This document shows positions 22,671 through 33,189 of a stretch of DNA of 64,000 nt, piece after piece. The position numbers and the translations under genes were made by a program. The DNA is taken from positions 224,405,201-224,469,200 of the forward strand of contig VDFB02373365.1 of NCBI GenBank assembly GCA_007258455.2, read 5' to 3'. The notes under the pieces were generated by a model. That model was not told where the DNA came from. It did not search any database and saw nothing but the letters and a program-made list of their open reading frames with translations. This DNA is from Sequoia sempervirens. Taxonomy: Eukaryota > Streptophyta > Pinopsida > Cupressales > Cupressaceae. Positions within the stretch are counted from its first letter, which is position 1, and every line of letters begins with the position of its first letter.

Positions 22671-23194
22671 CAACCTAGTCACTAAGAAAATTGTCATTAG
22701 TAGGGACATGGAGTTCCTTGAAGATGAGTCATGGAACAGAGTGATAGTTTCTGACAGCTCAAAACCACTTCTAATAGCTCTTAAAGAAGAAGCGAGAGAA
22801 CAAGAAGTTTAGCAAGATGAGCCTATAGTTGCTCAACTAAAAGCTTCGGATGAGCTCCTGAAAACTCTAGAAGAGCTCCTAAAAGCTCTAGAAGAGCTCC
22901 TAAAAGCTCTAGAAGAGCTCCTAAAATCTCCTGACGGCTTCTGACAGCTCCTAACGCAGGTAGATAGTCAGGAAGACTGTCACAAATAGCCAAAGATTTT
23001 CTTGCAGAGAGCTTATGATTGGTCCTGAAGTGAGCAAACAGAAATGCAAGCAGCCAAAGATAGCCAGAAGATTGGCTCCTAAGAGCTCTCGACAGCTTCA
23101 GATGGCTCTAGAGAGCTCCCAATAGCTCCTAAACCAGCTTGTCTAGTAGAGCAGTAGTAGTAGTGAAAGTTTAGACCCCACTCTCACCTCCCTA
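22671..23194 (+). pseudogene. Copia integrase-RT linker with expanded short repeats
   Basis: This region between integrase and RT is rich in 'agctcct' motifs. It contains a 21-bp tandem repeat (22,852-22,935) that would encode ELLKALE heptads. Several stops and frame changes occur. In the family this part is a poorly conserved linker. Confidence 0.65.
22852..22935 (+). repeat. 21-bp tandem repeat encoding ELLKALE
   Basis: Copies start with 'gagctcct' at 22,852, 22,873, 22,894 and a partial one at 22,915. Each 21-base unit encodes seven residues with Leu spacing typical of a coiled coil. The copies are nearly identical, so the expansion is younger than the rest of the element or has been homogenised. 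Confidence 0.85.
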
Positions 23195-24272
23195 ATGCCA
23201 AAGAAGACCAAGAGTCTAAGGGAGATCTACCAAAATGAAAGGTATGATGAAGAATTTGATGAGAGTGTGAATTTTGCATTATTTTTTCATTGTAATCCAA
23301 TTTATTTTGAGGATGTTGTGAAAGAGGAGAAATGGTGTAATGCAATGGACGAGGAGATAGATGCAATAGAGAGGAACAACACATGGGAATTAACTAATTT
23401 TCCTCCCAACAGGCAAGTTATTAGGGTGAAATGGGTCTACAAGACCAAATGTAATGTCAATGGAAGAATAGAGAGGCATAAGGCAAGATTAGTTGTCAAG
23501 GGGTACAAACAACATTTTGGGAGAGATTATAATGATACATTTTCCTCCATTGCAAGGATGGAAACCATGTGGGCAGTCATAGCAATTGTAGCCCAACACA
23601 AGTGGAAGGTGTTTCAAATGGATGTGAAGTCTACCTTCCTAAATGGAGTGTTGAAAGAGGAAGTTTATGTGGAACAGTCATTTGGATATGAAGTTTTGGG
23701 TCAAGAACACAAGGTGTATAGGCTGAAGAAAGCTCTTTATGGGCTGAAGCAAGCTCCACAAGCATGATACAACAAGATAGACTCATATTTGATGAGCAAT
23801 GACTTTAGCAAAAGTGATGGTGAGCCCACTCTTTACATCAAGGAAGCAAATGGTAATATTTTGATTGTTGTCTTTTATGTTGATGATTTAGTTTTCACTG
23901 GGGATGGTGCTTTCCTCATTGTTGATTTTAAAGAGGCCATGAAAAGAAAGTTTGAAATGACAAATTTAGGTCTCTTGAGATATTTTTTAGGTATAGAAGT
24001 AAAAAAAATGCATGATGGTATATTTATCTCTCAAGAAAAATATGCAAATGAAATCTTGAAGAGATTTAGGATGCTTCAAAGCAAGCCTACCACAACACCA
24101 ACAACCATGGGTCTAAAGTTGAGCAAGGAAGATTGCAGCAACAATGTGGATCCGACCATGTTTAAAAGTTTGGTTGGAAGTTTGATGTATTTGACTGTAG
24201 CTAGGCCTGACATAATGCATGGAGTGAGTCTTATTTCCAAATTTATGGAGACTCCAAGAGACACCCATTAGC
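23195..24272 (+). pseudogene. Copia reverse transcriptase, stop-interrupted
   Basis: The RT opens with the family block WCNAMDEEIDAIERNNTWEL (about 23,335). It continues with VKWVYKTK and FQMDVKSTFLNG (motif A, Asp present), and YGLKQAPQA followed by a TGA at 23,766 where the family has Arg-Ala-Trp. The catalytic motif FYVDDLVF (about 23,872) is intact. ARPDIMHGVSLISKFM (about 24,210) marks the connection region, then a TAG ends the frame at 24,271. Active-site residues survive but the reading frame does not. Confidence 0.9.
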
Positions 24273-24830
24273 AAGCGGGTAAAAGAATCCTGAGGTATGT
24301 GGATGGCACCAAAGGATATGGCATTTTGTACATAACACCAAATGAGTTTGGGTTGGTTGGTTACACAAATAGTGATTGAGCGGGAAGTTTGGATGATAGG
24401 AAGAGCACATCAGGCTATGTGTTTCATTTGGGATCAGGAGTCATTTCATGGGCTTCCAAGAAACAACCCATAGTTTTCCTATCAACAATCAAGGTTGAAT
24501 ATATAGCAGCAAATGCAGCAGCATGTCAAGCTATTTGGCTGAGAAGAATCTTGGCAGATTTGAGAGAAGAACAAGAGGATCGAACAACAATATTTTGTGA
24601 CAATGTTACATCAATAGATTTGATGAAAAAATTTGTGTTTCATGGAAGAAGCAAGCACATTGAAATAAGGTATCATTTTATCAGAAAGTTAGTTGAAAAT
24701 GGTGAAATTAAAATGGCATTTTGCAGGTCTGAGTAGAAGCTAACAGACATATTGACCAAGCCTTTGAGCAGGGACAATTTTGAGCACCTAAGGAGCAAAT
24801 TGGGCATTGTTGATTTGGATCAAGTTTTAT
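24273..24830 (+). pseudogene. Copia RNase H
   Basis: The RNase H block reads YTNSD, a TGA where Trp is expected (24,378), then [18 protein letters not shown]. It continues with SWASKKQP, the second acidic site in the STIKVEYIA stretch, FCDN and a C-terminal [12 protein letters not shown]. One more stop (24,734) precedes the conserved tail ILTKPLSRDNFEHLRSKLG. Confidence 0.88.
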
Positions 24831-24847
24831 CTTGTTTCGTCGGCTTA

Positions 24848-24861
24848 GGACAAAGGGGGAG
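24848..24861 (+). other. Copia polypurine tract
   Basis: GGACAAAGGGGGAG immediately precedes the 3' LTR start TGTTGG, as expected for the plus-strand primer. Confidence 0.85.
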
Positions 24862-25526
24862 TGTTGGAAAATTAATTGCTCCTAAAGCCTCCTACTCTCA
24901 CGTCAAATCCCCCAACTATTTCACCTACCCGTCAAGAGCCCCATCTTCAATGATAGTTTTTGGGATCTCCATCCCTGTAGGTCCTGACAACTCCAGAATT
25001 AAATGTGGTAGACTATTTTGAATTCCCAATTTATGGTCGTAGGTAATTTTGAATTTTTGAGAGGGAATGTTGAAGAGACAAAAAGAATTGAAGGCAGTTA
25101 GTTCTGTCAGTTGGAAGAATAGTTCTTGAGCAGTAGCAGTATAAAGAGGAATGTTTTATTTTGTTCTTTGTGTGATTCATAAAAGTATATGAATAGCAGC
25201 AGCTCTGGTTTTTTTGTATGTGAGCAATGATTGCTCCTAAAAGAGCTCTGCGTAGCTCCTGACAGTGAGCTCCTAGAAACTCCTAAAGTTTGTATGTCTA
25301 TGTGAGCAGCTCATGAAAGCTCCCAGCAGCTAATAGTCTATAGTTTAGAGTTTATTTTCTGAAGTTTTATGCTTAATCTTTTATGTATTGTCATTTCCAA
25401 CTTATTGAATACAAATAAATTTGAATGTCTCCTTGTGCTTCTGCATTTTGATTGTGTATTCCCAGCTGATTGGGAAATAGAGTAGCAACTCTGTGTTTTT
25501 TTGTTCATTCAGAAATTATTTTGACA
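24862..25526 (+). repeat. Copia 3' LTR
   Basis: 665 bp, TGTTGGAAAATTAATTG to TTATTTTGACA. It retains tataaag at 25,140-25,146, unlike the 5' LTR. The following aaacc is the likely target-site duplicate. Confidence 0.92.
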
Positions 25527-25761
25527 AAACCAGCTATAAAAAAAGAATGAATTTTTTTTTTACTGTGGCAACTGCTATGATGCTTTATCTCCTCCTACTT
25601 TCTACAACAATGATCCATGTACTAGCGGCAACCCTCCCTTTCAATGCCTCAATTGAACAATACTTGGCAACTCTGATAGCTTCATACATTCATAGAATGC
25701 GGCCTTTTCAACACTTTTCCTTGTTGTTGGATGGCGGCTTTGCAATCTTCAAGCCAAACCT
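25527..25761 (-). other. 5' leader of element A (part after the copia insertion)
   Basis: The resumed leader of the interrupted minus-strand element, ending at its primer binding site. The plus ORF that crosses the copia LTR boundary here is a chimera and not a gene. Confidence 0.5.
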
Positions 25762-25773
25762 GCTTTGATACCA
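25762..25773 (-). other. Primer binding site of element A (initiator Met-tRNA type)
   Basis: The plus strand reads gctttgatacca, so the minus strand reads TGGTATCAAAGC, one mismatch from the usual TGGTATCAGAGC. It lies two bases from the LTR edge, as in plant copia-type elements. Confidence 0.75.
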
Positions 25774-25775
25774 AT

Positions 25776-26080
25776 TGTAGTTTCTAAAGCACAAATAAAT
25801 TAAAACACTAAAACACAAAACACAAAGGAAGAAAAATTCTTTTACACACAAACACACAGCCTCAGCTCTTTATTTTCTCATATATAAATTCTTTACATAT
25901 GACCTCTCTTTATAGAGGTTTTCCATTACAATTCTTAATATAGTTCATGCATGCACATGACTATTACAATTAACATTCAGTAACATGCAAATACAAACAG
26001 TTATTAAAATTAATTTTTTACTAAAAACTTTGCATGGAATATTCAACAAAACAGTGAGGCTCATGCATCATTTTCCAATA
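25776..26080 (-). repeat. LTR, 305 bp: 5' LTR of element A and probably 3' LTR of element B
   Basis: On the minus strand it runs from TATTGGAAAATGATGC (terminal TG changed to TA) to AGAAACTACA next to the PBS at 25,762-25,773. About 165 bases match the truncated LTR at 17,807-17,973. A purine-rich AAAAGAAAG stretch precedes it on the minus strand (about 26,085-26,100), and gag-like element B sequence follows at higher coordinates. The LTR thus seems to be shared between two units. Confidence 0.7.
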
Positions 26081-26689
26081 AAGTCATACTTTCTTTTATA
26101 GAGGTCTTAGGAAATTGAGAGACATTTAAAGCTAAAAAGTTTTAGAAATAAAACACATGTAAACAACAAAAAAACATAACCAATTTCTAATTCAAGAGAT
26201 ATAAGAAAAACTTGTAGTAAATTTATCTTCCTCATGTTAATCATGGGAGAAATTATCGGTTTATTCCGACACTCCCCTTTAATTTCGACCACACATGCTT
26301 CAAAATTTTCACTCTTCAAATTTTATCTTTGCAAAAAAATTATATCTTTCATGGTTGTAACCAAGTCTTCAGACTTACTCAATTGATACCTTTAAACTAT
26401 CCTCAAGATCTATGAATCTTTCCTCAACTTTCTCTCCAACTGTTGTAGTAGTCCTTCAAACTTCAATTTGGAAGTTCTTTTTTTTGTGAGCTCACTAGAT
26501 ATAGCATTCCATTTTTTTTACATCTTACAAAACTCAAACCTCTCTTGATTTCTATCTTCTTTGCCATATGAACATTTATACTTGAACAACTTTTTCAACA
26601 TACCTATGACTTCTTTCCAATTTGATTCAAAACTCCATCCATAATCCATTTTCATACATCATGTCATAGATTCACTTTTACACTTCCTT
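26081..26689 (-). other. 3' part of element B
   Basis: Non-coding or decayed sequence between the B knuckles and the shared LTR. It corresponds in position to 17,991-18,310 of element A and is longer. Short open stretches in the minus frames carry no domain that I recognise. Confidence 0.45.
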
Positions 26690-27002
26690 TTCCAACACAT
26701 CTTTTGTGAATGATTTCTCAAACCAAAAATTTTGCATGGATGTAGATCCCAACACATTTATTTTATGACCTTTCTTGGTACAATGTGAACAATGCCCATA
26801 TTGCTTTTCTTGAACAAATATGCTTGTAAATGTATCGTTTCCTTTACCTATGATATATCCAAGACTTTCAAATTCATAATAGGTTCAATCGGCTCTTTGA
26901 TTCCTTGCTCATGTTTTCCTAATCCTTTTCCATTGTATCCCATTCTTTTCATTATTTTCAAACCAACATTGTTCTTATTATAATTAACATGATATCCAAA
27001 CA
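26690..27002 (-). pseudogene. Gag-like protein of element B, C-terminal part (G-patch and knuckles)
   Basis: The minus strand from 27,002 reads FGYHVNYNKNNVGLK, then a well-preserved G-patch (IMKRMGYNGKGLGKHEQGIK then EPIEPI, about 26,960-26,880). After stops, a knuckle CSHCTKKGH follows near 26,790. A one-base shift then gives CWDLHPCKIFGLRNHSQKMC, in which one Cys of the second knuckle is Phe. It is the homologue of 18,311-18,600. The upstream half of this ORF lies at 30,897-31,377, beyond the solo LTR. Confidence 0.7.
26998..27002. repeat. Target-site duplication (aaaca), left
   Basis: aaaca directly precedes the TG of the solo LTR and is repeated exactly at 30,892-30,896. Confidence 0.9.
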
Positions 27003-28559
27003 TGTAAAACCCCATCCCACAACCTAGAGGATGATGCACACTACGGAAGCACAACTAATTTTTTTCCTTAAAAGGGTAAAACAAAACAAGTAAAGTATCC
27101 TACTCTAACCACATGCATCCTCTAGGCCACACAACGTGTCTACATGTAACCCCATTACTTATAAAATTAACCAACTATAACATAAGAATATTAAACTCAA
27201 GATACAACATACAACAAAGCATTAAACCATTGCAAGATAATTCTAACACATAGAAATGTATTGAAACATATTTCCATAGATACAACACCACATAATCATC
27301 CAATACACCATTAAGTCCAATAATGAATAGATCATAAATATTATTACAATTACATCACAAGGTTCACCTCGATACAATTGAGATATTACAATTATACATA
27401 AAGATCCACAGTACAATGAAGAAGGAGAAGAACAACTCCAGAGAACCACACGAGCTCCTCGAACAAGAAGATCTTGCCATCGCGAACAAGAAGAGAAACT
27501 TGACAACAATGAAGAAGCATGCCACCTAGCCATATGGTACCCATAGGCCCAACTCGCGTGCTAGGAGATAGTAACAGGTAACCAAGGAAAACCTACTACC
27601 TCTAGACATAGGCAATATACCAAAATACTCACAGAACAGATAAACAAGAACTAGGATCACATTGCTTCCAGAATCACTGAATCAATTATAAACATAATAC
27701 AAATAAACTGACTGTTGTCATAGGAGGAGTATCATCACAAAGGTTGCATTGGTTGTCCAAAGGAGATCTTCCTAGGTGTCGGCCCCCCTCTAGGGTTATC
27801 CTAGTAACCTCTTACAATTCCGGCCCCACATGCATACCAGTGCAGAATCGGTTATCCTTCAAGAAGACAAGATAACGATCTAGCCATTCTAGGCCTTCCT
27901 GACTCATCTCAAGTCTCATACAAGCCCTTGAGCCAATGAGTGAGACTAAATATCTTGTTATATGTGTTAAGCTAATAGATTATTTAATTCCCACTTGATT
28001 ATACTGACTCCCACACGAGTTGTCCTAGGATCACTTTGTGTCCCGAACCTCACTGAAAGCCACTCCCCTATCGACAACACATAATTCAAACTATATGCCA
28101 AGGGTAGATAGTGCTCAAATTGATAATAACATAACACAAGAGATAACACATCCCTACGGATGTCCAACACTGAATCTCAATACGTGCACTACCCAAGAAA
28201 ACTCAAAGGGTGAACTAAAGTTACAACAACCCCTTTTCACAAATTACAACTCTGGAAGACTTAGATTTTCCACAACATCAAATACTCCCCCCAGTACACA
28301 ATTACAGAAACACGTGCTTTTATAAATACAACTTCAAGTAATTAAAGAGATTCTATCATTTGGATTTCCTAAATCCATACAATCACTTTTGCATATTTAA
28401 AATGCACCATTTAAATATAGTTCCAACATACAATTTAACAACGAAGAAAACTAATTGTGCATCTTATAGTTTCGACAAGTACTCATAAAATTAACTTAAT
28501 TTCCTCAATAAAATAAATCAATTATTTCAATTAAATTATACATACTTACAAATATTTAT

Positions 28560-28853
28560 TGTAAAATTCAAACATTAAATAAATATATTTAATATATATA
28601 TAATTAAATGTAATTATATATATATATATACATATAAATATATTATTTATTTATTAAATCATTTGTAAATTAAAAGTACCTCCTTTATTTAAATCAAAAT
28701 CCATTTACTTCAAAAATTATTTCCTCATGCCTCTAATGATTTAATTTAAAGAAATACATTTCCAAATATAAATCATTATATTCATATATATTATATATAA
28801 TTATATATATATTATATATAATATAAATGTATATTATATACAATATATATACC

Positions 28854-28893
<40 letters not shown>

Positions 28894-28900
28894 AAATACA
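28560..28900. repeat. TA-rich microsatellite cluster in the solo LTR
   Basis: TA-rich runs at about 28,590-28,650 and 28,780-28,850, and a pure (TA)n at 28,855-28,891. Minus- and plus-strand ORFs across them are repeat artefacts. Confidence 0.85.
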
Positions 28901-28938
28901 CGAAAATTCAAAACAGAATAAAGGAAACATGTACATGT

Positions 28939-29070
28939 GCAGACGCAGGGACGCAGCCCTGGCTGCGTCGGCCTCCCAAGAAGGTAGCATAGTCTGTGGA
29001 CAGCGCTCCCTCACACATATGTGTGGGGAGCACTGCTCACAGCAGCGCACCCCTGGGTGCGGCTGGGGGG
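28939..29070. other. GC-rich palindrome cluster inside the solo LTR
   Basis: Three inverted repeats lie within 130 bases: gacgcagcc/ggctgcgtc (28,950-28,969), a 27-base near-palindrome centred on acacatatgtgt (29,005-29,031), and cgcaccc/gggtgcg (29,046-29,061). The middle one extends outwards to tgtg...caca (28,995-29,042) with a few mismatches. Its GC content stands out sharply from the AT-rich LTR. Confidence 0.75.
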
Positions 29071-29218
29071 TTTCAACCCTTGGCCCAAACACATTATCAT
29101 CAAAAAAATTTAAAATTTCTTTGTTACAGAATTTCGCCATACGGCGATTCACCATTTTATCTAAAAATAAAAAAAAGTTTCCTACAAGGAATACCCCAAA
29201 TCATTTAATAAAATTTAT

Positions 29219-29299
29219 ATATATTTATTTATATATGTATACACATATATATATATATTTATTTATATATGTATACACATATATATTTTTAAAAATATA

Positions 29300-29335
<36 letters not shown>
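29219..29335. repeat. TATA/CATATA microsatellite
   Basis: 'tttatttatatatgtatacacatatata' occurs twice (about 29,223 and 29,258), followed by (TA)n to 29,335. Confidence 0.85.
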
Positions 29336-29337
<2 letters not shown>

Positions 29338-30891
29338 CAGAGTTTTTTGAAATGGAATGTTTCATAGGGCATTTGATTTTTATATCAAAATTTTACAGAA
29401 TAAATACACTATTCTATTTAAGAAATTTTCTACAGATATATATGTAATTTCCCTCAAAAAGTTTTATATAGGAGAGATAAACAATTTTACACAGAGGATC
29501 AATAATTTATAAAAAGAAGTTTTCTACAGGAAAGATGTAGAAATATTTTACAGAGGTTTTCTAATTCATCAATAATTCCTACAGAAGAATTAAATTCAAC
29601 TTCCCAGAAAGAAGAGGTTTTCTACAGAAGTTTAATTTTCATGACAATCTTTTAAAAGAAAGAAACAAAAGCTTCTACAGTATTGAAAATCTTTTCCTAA
29701 ACTTTTATAAATTGCATTACAATAATATAAACAACTTTTCAATTCAAAATTCATGAAAACAATAAAGGAACCTGTTCCAGAAGAATTGTTGCCTCGAGAA
29801 TTTTTGTTGAGCTTCTCTGTAACTTCAAATTGCCAATGTAGCCAAAACTTCCTCCAGTAAATTTTCCTCTTTCCAAAAAACACACAATACACAACCAAGA
29901 ATTCTACAGCAAAATTCTAAAACAATTCCTCAGAGAGATCCACAATTTCCTCCCCAATTTTCAACAACCCACACAAAAACTCTCGTGAAACAACTTTCTT
30001 TACTTTTTTCAAATATCTCCTCTGAGAATGAATTTTCAACAATTAGATAACCAATTTCTAACTCATAGTTATCTCAACAAAAATATATTTTCCCTCAACA
30101 ACCCAAATATTTTCCATTCACATGCATTTAAATAAAATAAAACAATTTACTAATTGCAACCAATTTAAATACGTTTATTCATTTAATTACCATTTATTTT
30201 TAATAATAAAAATTACTCAACAATATAACTAAATTAAATTTATTTATTTATTTATTCTAAAGTCTTTACCACAATAATTTAATTAATTAACTATTTAAAT
30301 TAAATACGCATTTAATTTACCAAATTAAATTTGTACAATAATAAAATACCCAGAACAACAATGATAAGGCTAAGACCAAAGCTCAAACTGAAGACACACT
30401 GTACTAGGGTAAAGGTATGACTAGATAGCCCGTTACTATCTTCCAATATTACTGTTGAGTAGTGGACACACTCAAACCTGTGAAACTAGGTGAAGCTAAT
30501 GTCCTGTACCTACAATCCTACAAACAAGCAAATTTCGTACATGTATACAGATAGTAATTCATACACACTGTGAAGAGAGAATCGTGGAAATCACAGGTCA
30601 CTCGCAAGCGAGTGATGCAATACCGTTCTCTTCACCAATACAATGTCACATCAACTGACGAGATAATATATCAATTAAACTACAATAAGCAAATATAGCA
30701 ATGTCATCACAACTAAGCATCTATGCAAACATAAATCATATTAACATAATCACCATGCATATAATGTGTCATCATATTAATATAGTCTATCATCGCTCTA
30801 TTGTTAGCGATAGAATAACCATAACATAAAACATAGTCTAATAAAGTATCTGAGCTATCAAGAAAACATAACAAATCGGAGGGGTGTCACA

Positions 30892-30896
30892 AAACA
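30892..30896. repeat. Target-site duplication (aaaca), right
   Basis: Exact match to 26,998-27,002, directly after the CA end of the solo LTR. Confidence 0.9.
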
Positions 30897-31377
30897 CGTC
30901 ATCATCTTTACATTCTTCATCTATACATTTTTCATCAAAAATAATATTAACTATATCACACAAGCCACTTAATTTATCAACTAAATAATAAAAATCTTCT
31001 CTACCACATGCAACATCACATACCAATGGCTTTGATTCATTTTCCTTTTTCAATTTTGATAATTCTTCCTTTTCTGACCAATTTTATTTTTTTAACAACT
31101 TTAGTTTTTCTTCGAAATATTTACTCTTTTTCTTGATCTCATCAAACAACTTTAATTCTTCTTCTAACTCTTCATTCTTTCTTTTAACATTACTCAATTC
31201 TTTTTGAAGATTCTCAATTTCACACAAATTTTCATATCTTTCTTTTCCAAATTTCTTTAAATCTGCTAACAATTCTAAGTTGCGCCTTTTAAGTTTCACC
31301 AATTCATCTTTCAAACTACCTTTCTCACATATTGAACTTTGATTTTCTTTCTTCACCTTTTTGTTAATATTTACCAT
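30897..31377 (-). pseudogene. Gag-like protein of element B, N-terminal coiled coil
   Basis: The frame opens at 31,377 with MVNINKKVKKENQ and a Lys/Glu/Leu-rich heptad region. It shares GSLKDELVK and similar spacing with element A (18,827-19,054). A stop at 31,084 is followed by a continuing coil and an acidic segment (about 31,053-30,900) up to the solo LTR insertion. The coil implies self-assembly, as in gag proteins. The ORF resumes in frame at 27,002. Confidence 0.7.
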
Positions 31378-31900
31378 TTGAACAAATGATTTAAACTCGC
31401 CTTTTTGTTTCTTTTGAATTCTGTTACAATGATTTCCCCTTTTCTTTAGTAGTTGTACATGCCTTCAACCTTTCTCTAACAGTTGTTGCTTCAATTTCCT
31501 CTATATTTGTTGTGATTTCTTCTTAGCTAGCTTTGTAAGTAGCGATCCTTTTTCAATACGTAATACCTTGCATTTCTCAAACAACTGCAACTTCTTAAAA
31601 CCTTTTTCTTTTATATCAACGAATTACTCTTCAATAATTTCTTCAAGCTACAAAAATGGAACAACAATCCATTTTCTGACTTGAACAACGACCTCCATGC
31701 GACTCTAATAACAACAGTAATAATATCTTGAAAAAAATTGTGACTGGCTTGTAATGTATGATTGAAATTCTAAGCAATACCTGGCATAAAACAATGACCT
31801 CTTCTCCTTTTAATAGCATATGTTTGTGTAGACACGTAAAATGTACTGATTGACATCGTGCATCTGATCCTTACTTACCAACATTGTTTCTTCCTGAAAC
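31378..31900 (-). other. Leader of element B, truncated
   Basis: Weakly resembles the leader of element A in position and composition. No LTR matching 25,776-26,080 is found on this side, so the 5' end of B seems lost or replaced by the gypsy sequences to the right. The splice-donor-like sequence of A is not conserved here (ggcgagt in place of ggtaagt). Confidence 0.45.
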
Positions 31901-32320
31901 ATCCCTTGGTTTAACCATTTAATCAAATTCCTCTATCTAATTAAATTCATCAATATTCATCTCTTAATTAAATAAATCATTTTATCTAATCAAGTCAATC
32001 TCTTTTGTTAATTAAATCAATCCATCTGATCTAATTATCCCTATTTAATTAAATAATTAATTTATTTGATTAAATCTCTAAAGTCTATCCATTAAATTAA
32101 ATAAATTAAAACCTTATTTGATTTAATCTAACACCATCTCTTTTAATTAAATAAATAAAAATCATTAATTAATTAATCTCTTGTCATATTCCTCTCTTAT
32201 TTGATTTGAATAAATCCATAAATTTGAGTCAAATAGGTCACATCATCTAACCTCTCTCATTAAATTAATTAACCCTTGATTAATTTAATCTCATCTTATG
32301 TCACATCCTCTAGATAATGC
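31900..32320. repeat. AT-rich degenerate repeats of 'ttaattaaat'
   Basis: Many variants of 'taattaaataaat' alternate with 'atctaatc'. The tract may be the U3 side of the left gypsy LTR, but I could not fix an LTR edge. Confidence 0.45.
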
Positions 32321-32680
32321 AAGTTGCACATGAAAATAGATTTAATTTATTTATTAAATCTCTATTTTTCTCACAAAGCATCTTTTGGAATATTCTCTCA
32401 ATTTGAATTCAAAAATTTCAAGTCAACATGTACATCCAACAAGGCAATAAATTCATCTTACATGTCCTTTGCCTTGAGCCAAGTGGCATTTATTGCATTT
32501 TCCCTTCCCTCTTGCATGTCATTTCAACAAATTTGAATTTCAAATATTGGCATTTATTGGCACAAACCCCAAATCTTGCACATCCTCCATCCATTCATAG
32601 CTTGATAAGTGGCATCATATCATCGGATGAATATTAGTCCCACATTGCTCAAATTTGGACATTCATCCATCTTGGCATTC

Positions 32681-32688
32681 TATAAATA
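32681..32688 (+). promoter_or_regulatory. TATA box of the putative gypsy 5' LTR
   Basis: tataaata lies downstream of an AT-rich U3-like tract and about 3.3 kb before the gag ATG, and points toward the plus-strand element. No transcript evidence is available. Confidence 0.45.
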
Positions 32689-33189
32689 AAGAGCTCCTAT
32701 TCTCATTTGATCATCCACAATCCAAGCAAAGTTACTATGCTCAAATATCTCTTAAATTCCATCAATTATCATTAAGTCATAGCTAGGTTTTGTAGATTTT
32801 TGGCTTGGAGTCTTCATTCTTCATCAACAAAGTGGATCAATCTCTTCAACATTCGAAGCTTGCATCTTAGGAATTGGGAAAGGGCCAATTTTCACATCAA
32901 ATTGGCACCAATTCCCCCATGGGATCATGAGTTTGCACATCTAATTAGGATTTAATCTTTATTTTATCATTTTCATTGTGTTCTTTGTTATTTTCTTTCC
33001 TAGTTTGAAGTTGTAAATGGATTTCATGGGGAATCCTTGTTTATGCTTGCAATATCTAACTTGAGGTGTTTATTCTCTTTGTTTTGCAGGTATCTAGATT
33101 GGGGTTTGCACATTTGGCACTAGAAGGAGGACCAGATATCATTATTTCTAATATTTTCTTGAATTTTTTGCATTTTTCTTCACACATAG

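Larger units (their letters stand above)
19647..25526 (+). mobile_element. Ty1/copia LTR retrotransposon, full length but defective
   Basis: Two 665-bp LTRs (TG...CA) enclose a PBS, gag, protease, integrase, RT, RNase H and a polypurine tract, in the copia order (integrase before RT). Flanking bases are gaacc at 19,642-19,646 and aaacc at 25,527-25,531, a 5-bp target duplication with one mismatch. The LTRs differ at several dozen sites, so the insertion is not recent. At least ten in-frame stops or frameshifts interrupt the polyprotein. It sits inside the leader of the minus-strand element A. Confidence 0.93.
27003..30891 (-). mobile_element. Solo LTR, 3.9 kb, inserted in element B
   Basis: On the plus strand it begins TGTAAAACCCCATCCC and ends GGAGGGGTGTCACA; the minus strand begins TGTGACACCCC and ends GGGGTTTTACA. 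A perfect 5-bp duplication, aaaca, flanks it. Removing the insert leaves the gag-like frame of element B open across the junction, which supports these exact ends. No protein domain lies inside. An unrecombined insertion would carry two such LTRs, so a solo LTR from LTR-LTR recombination is the simplest reading. It contains TA microsatellites and a GC-rich palindromic block. Confidence 0.82.

Noticed and set aside
25493..25768. ORF with a hydrophobic stretch resembling a signal peptide
   Set aside because: It spans the copia LTR/host junction and is a chance chimera.
28827..29447. 206-codon plus ORF in the solo LTR
   Set aside because: It is created by TA microsatellites and the palindrome block. 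The protein is IY/IYIY repeats without a domain.
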